Positions 5,497-5,831 of a stretch of DNA of 5,831 nt are shown piece by piece. The notes beneath the pieces were generated by a model, which ran no database searches, had not been told where the DNA came from, and was given only the letters and a program-made list of their open reading frames with translations. Location: NCBI GenBank assembly GCA_021163625.1, contig JAGGTS010000042.1:1-5831 (forward strand). The letters are read 5' to 3'. Position numbers and translations under genes: made by a program. This DNA is from a bacterium (GTDB taxonomy: Bacteria > Patescibacteriota > Minisyncoccia > Minisyncoccales > CG1-02-41-26). Within the stretch, counting starts at the first letter, position 1. Each line of letters starts with the position of its first letter.

Positions 5497-5831
5497 TTAA
5501 TCTATTGGCTCCCTGTAAATATCTTTGCCCGGCGGAGTTATGTTTTCTTTGGATTCCTCTGCCGTTTTTTCTTCTGAAGCAACTTTTTTTGTTGTTGCTA
5601 AATCAAGAATTTGCTCTTTAATGTCTTTTGCCAGCCCTTTTATTTTCTCTATGCTGGTTCCCAATTTTTCAGCTAAAATAAGCTCCATTTCTTGGATTGA
5701 AACATCGTGGATGTTTCCTTTGTCTGCTATGCCCCTTAACAGTCCGGATATAATTTCTCCATTTGTTCGTTCGCCTGATTCGTATTTATCAAGAAGCGTT
5801 TCATCATCTTCTTCTAACCCGTATTTTTTTA
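5497..5831 (-). CDS. Unrecognised acidic protein, C-terminal 110 residues (start lies beyond window)
   Basis: The frame is open from the window edge (first whole codon ends at 5829) to a TAA at 5497, giving 110 residues; an internal ATG at 5688 would give only 63 residues, but the coding character runs straight through it, so it is probably not the start. The visible part begins KKYGLEEDDETLLDKYESGE, then IISGLLRGIADKG, a helical block HDVSIQEMELILAEKLGTSIEKIKGLAKDIKEQIL, and a low-complexity acidic/lysine tail closing in PPGKDIYREPID. No membrane helix, cysteine or enzymatic motif is visible. The pattern of short helices suggests a small soluble adaptor or helical-bundle protein, but I do not recognise the family. 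It converges on the SPFH gene with 32 bases between stops and may share its terminator. The reality of the gene is well supported; the function is not. Confidence 0.72.
   Translation of the reverse strand, partial: KKYGLEEDDETLLDKYESGERTNGEIISGLLRGIADKGNIHDVSIQEMELILAEKLGTSIEKIKGLAKDIKEQILDLATTKKVASEEKTAEESKENITPPGKDIYREPID

Noticed and set aside
5497..5688. Reading the last minus-strand gene as a complete 63-residue protein starting at 5688
   Set aside because: The same frame continues without a stop to the window edge with similar charged, helical composition, so the ATG at 5688 is most likely internal.
1..5831. CRISPR array, insertion sequence, tRNA or rRNA
   Set aside because: I saw no spaced direct repeats, transposase motif, terminal inverted repeats or cloverleaf-like sequence; nearly all of the window is protein-coding.

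Overview
The window looks like a piece of a Candidate Phyla Radiation (Patescibacteria, probably Parcubacteria- or Microgenomates-type) genome. The reasons are the AT-rich, tightly packed genes, many short hydrophobic or lysine-rich proteins, and above all the gene set: a small PrgI-type two-helix membrane protein, a separate TraC/VirB4 N-terminal-domain protein, a shorter VirB4 ATPase and a two-helix pilin-like protein, in that order. I know this arrangement as a recurrent type IV secretion-like cluster of these bacteria. The taxonomic call rests on recognition of families, not on a search. TGA is used as a normal stop (end of the plus-strand gene), so the recoded TGA=Gly code of Gracilibacteria/SR1 is not indicated.

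Layout. Positions 1-3971 are one minus-strand operon, transcribed leftwards from a strong extended -10 promoter at 4009-4037: PrgI-family protein (3971-3564), TraC-like N-terminal domain protein (3534-2869), VirB4-like AAA/HerA-fold ATPase (2859-979), and an exported pilin-like membrane protein with a long coiled-coil, cysteine-bearing outer region (946 to beyond position 1, so its C-terminus is missing). The gaps are only 29, 9 and 32 bases. Positions 3972-4246 are a divergent control region with a promoter for each direction and two small palindromes. Positions 4247-5464 (plus) carry an SPFH/Band 7 membrane protein, closed by an intrinsic terminator whose hairpin overlaps the stop codon. Positions 5497-5831 (minus) are the C-terminal 110 residues of an unrecognised acidic protein that converges on the SPFH gene and may share the terminator.

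How they may work together. VirB4 ATPases power assembly and substrate movement in type IV secretion and conjugation machines, PrgI-type proteins are the small inner-membrane partners seen beside VirB4 in Gram-positive conjugation systems, and the two-helix exported protein has the VirB2-like layout (signal peptide, helix, short basic loop, helix). The outer coiled-coil arm with paired cysteines would lie outside the membrane. This reads as a reduced single-membrane type IV-like envelope machine. No relaxase, coupling protein (VirD4) or VirB8/VirB10 homologue is visible here, so DNA transfer cannot be claimed. The divergent SPFH gene may be only a neighbour, or may organise the membrane in which the machine sits.
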